Source: Clostridia bacterium
GTDB taxonomy: Bacteria; Bacillota; Clostridia; Christensenellales; QAND01
Assembly: GCA_017439715.1 (NCBI GenBank)
Contig: JAFSIR010000003.1
Coordinates: 1 to 64,000, forward strand
Direction of reading: 5' to 3'
Length of the DNA stretch: 64,000 nt
Below are positions 63,339-64,000 of this stretch, piece by piece. Under the pieces are notes generated by a model. It was given only the letters and a program-made list of their open reading frames with translations. It was not told the DNA's origin and made no database searches. Numbering within the stretch: the stretch's first letter is position 1; each line of letters starts with the position of its first letter. Position numbers and translations under genes: made by a program.

Positions 63339-63363
63339 GATTATTTGAAAGGAGCTTTGAACT

Positions 63364-63747
63364 ATGGAAGTAAAAGGCGTGTTTGCACACTATAATTTTA
63401 ATGTGCGTGATCTGGAAAAATCCGTTGCGTTTTATGAAAAAGCGCTGGGCCTGTCCGTGGTGCGTACCAACCAGGCCAAAGACGGCAGCTTTATGATGAA
63501 GTATTTGGGCGATGGGGTATCCCCCTTCCGGCTGGAGCTTACCTGGCTGCGCGATTGGGACCGGCCGTATAACCTGGGTGATAACGAGATGCACCTGTGC
63601 TTCACCGTGCCGGCCGAACAGTATCGCGAGATTTGGGAGTATCACCGGGAAATGGGCTGCATTTGCTATGAGAACACAGCCATGGACCTGTATTTTATCT
63701 CCGACCCGGATGGATACTGGCTGGAGATCGTGCCCGATCATCGATAA
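63364..63747 (+). CDS. VOC-family glyoxalase I-like protein
   Basis: The 127-residue protein has two beta-alpha-beta-beta-beta modules. The four metal ligands of glyoxalase I are in place: His9, Glu58, His77 and Glu121 (AHYNF, RLELTW, EMHLCF, WLEIVPD). It probably isomerises a methylglyoxal-thiol adduct or a related compound; the thiol in this organism is unknown. AAAGGAG precedes the ATG. It is a single gene between two terminators. Confidence 0.9.
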   Translation: MEVKGVFAHYNFNVRDLEKSVAFYEKALGLSVVRTNQAKDGSFMMKYLGDGVSPFRLELTWLRDWDRPYNLGDNEMHLCFTVPAEQYREIWEYHREMGCICYENTAMDLYFISDPDGYWLEIVPDHR

Positions 63748-63751
63748 CAAA

Positions 63752-63781
63752 AAAAGGCGGTGTTTACACCGCCTTTTTTAT
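63752..63781. terminator. bidirectional terminator
   Basis: GGCGGTGT and ACACCGCC (63758-63765 and 63768-63775) form a tight stem with A and T runs on the two sides. Confidence 0.85.
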
Positions 63782-63788
63782 TATGGGA

Positions 63789-64000
63789 TCAATAGTCGAT
63801 CTCGCGGGTGAAGAAGTGAGCCTGCGGATGAGCGCAAACGGGGCACATTTTGGGCGCGTTTTTGCCAATGAAAATGTGGCCGCAGTTGTTGCACTGCCAG
63901 GTCTGGCTTTCTTCGCGGGCAAACACGGCGCCGCTTTCAATGTTGGCGCACAGCTTGCGATAGCGCTCTTCGTGTTCTTTTTCGATCTGGCCCACCATTT
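63789..64000 (-). CDS. rubrerythrin, C-terminal part (cut by window edge)
   Basis: Only the last 70 codons are visible; the gene enters from the right edge. The end of the diiron helix bundle reads EIDY-distal EKEHEERYRKLC. The rubredoxin-like zinc/iron ribbon follows with CNNC and CPVC 12 residues apart (WQCNNCGHIF, APKMCPVCAHPQAHFF). Rubrerythrin reduces hydrogen peroxide in anaerobes. The Met at 63998 is internal, not the start, because the preceding helix carrying the Glu ligands lies outside the window. Confidence 0.92.
   Translation of the reverse strand, partial: MVGQIEKEHEERYRKLCANIESGAVFAREESQTWQCNNCGHIFIGKNAPKMCPVCAHPQAHFFTREIDY

Overview
The window is a dense, GC-rich stretch of bacterial chromosome. 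It most likely comes from an anaerobic, endospore-forming member of the Clostridia. Anaerobic markers are a single-chain pyruvate:ferredoxin oxidoreductase, an oxygen-sensitive type two-subunit [4Fe-4S] L-serine dehydratase, a rubrerythrin and an aldo/keto reductase with a ferredoxin-like tail. Sporulation markers are spmA-spmB, Spo0J/Soj (ParB/ParA), noc and jag. Sequence alone does not let me name a genus. About 62 genes fill the window. I see no tRNA, rRNA, insertion sequence, prophage or CRISPR array. Several genes start with TTG or GTG after strong Shine-Dalgarno sites.

Layout: 0-4 kb has the start of a GNAT acetyltransferase, a short alanyl-tRNA synthetase and sdaAB-sdaAA. 4-10 kb has an XRE/zinc-ribbon regulator, a leftward operon (LarA-type nickel racemase, class II aldolase, 2-hydroxyacid dehydrogenase), a divergent Fe-S aldo/keto reductase and a PHP phosphatase. 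10-19 kb has nifJ (PFOR), leuS, a DUF1015 protein and aspartate kinase. 19-27 kb is mostly leftward: walJ-rlmH-hydroxyacid dehydrogenase, spmA-spmB, then comB-metG-tatD-radical SAM.

27-39 kb is the origin-proximal housekeeping block rpmH-rnpA-yidD-yidC-jag-mnmE-mnmG-rsmG-noc-(two perfect parS sites)-parA-parB. It is unusual in that murA, not dnaA, is divergent from rpmH. 39-51 kb holds CvpA/DUF5711 membrane proteins, a lipid kinase, the CCA-adding enzyme, an alpha/beta hydrolase, DUF951-lepB, the rpsF-ssb-rpsR operon, an orphan membrane-anchored solute-binding protein, pyrophosphatase, an AEC transporter, a PepV-type dipeptidase, a DUF3267 putative protease and ThpR.

51-64 kb has addB-addA, followed by a separately promoted operon of a lamin-tail/CotH-kinase surface protein, a VTC-domain polyphosphate polymerase, a DUF4956 membrane protein and a metallo-beta-lactamase-fold hydrolase. 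This CotH-VTC-DUF4956 cluster is the best candidate here for a poorly described system. A glyoxalase-fold protein and a truncated rubrerythrin close the window. All functional calls come from reading motifs and translated sequence; no database search was run.
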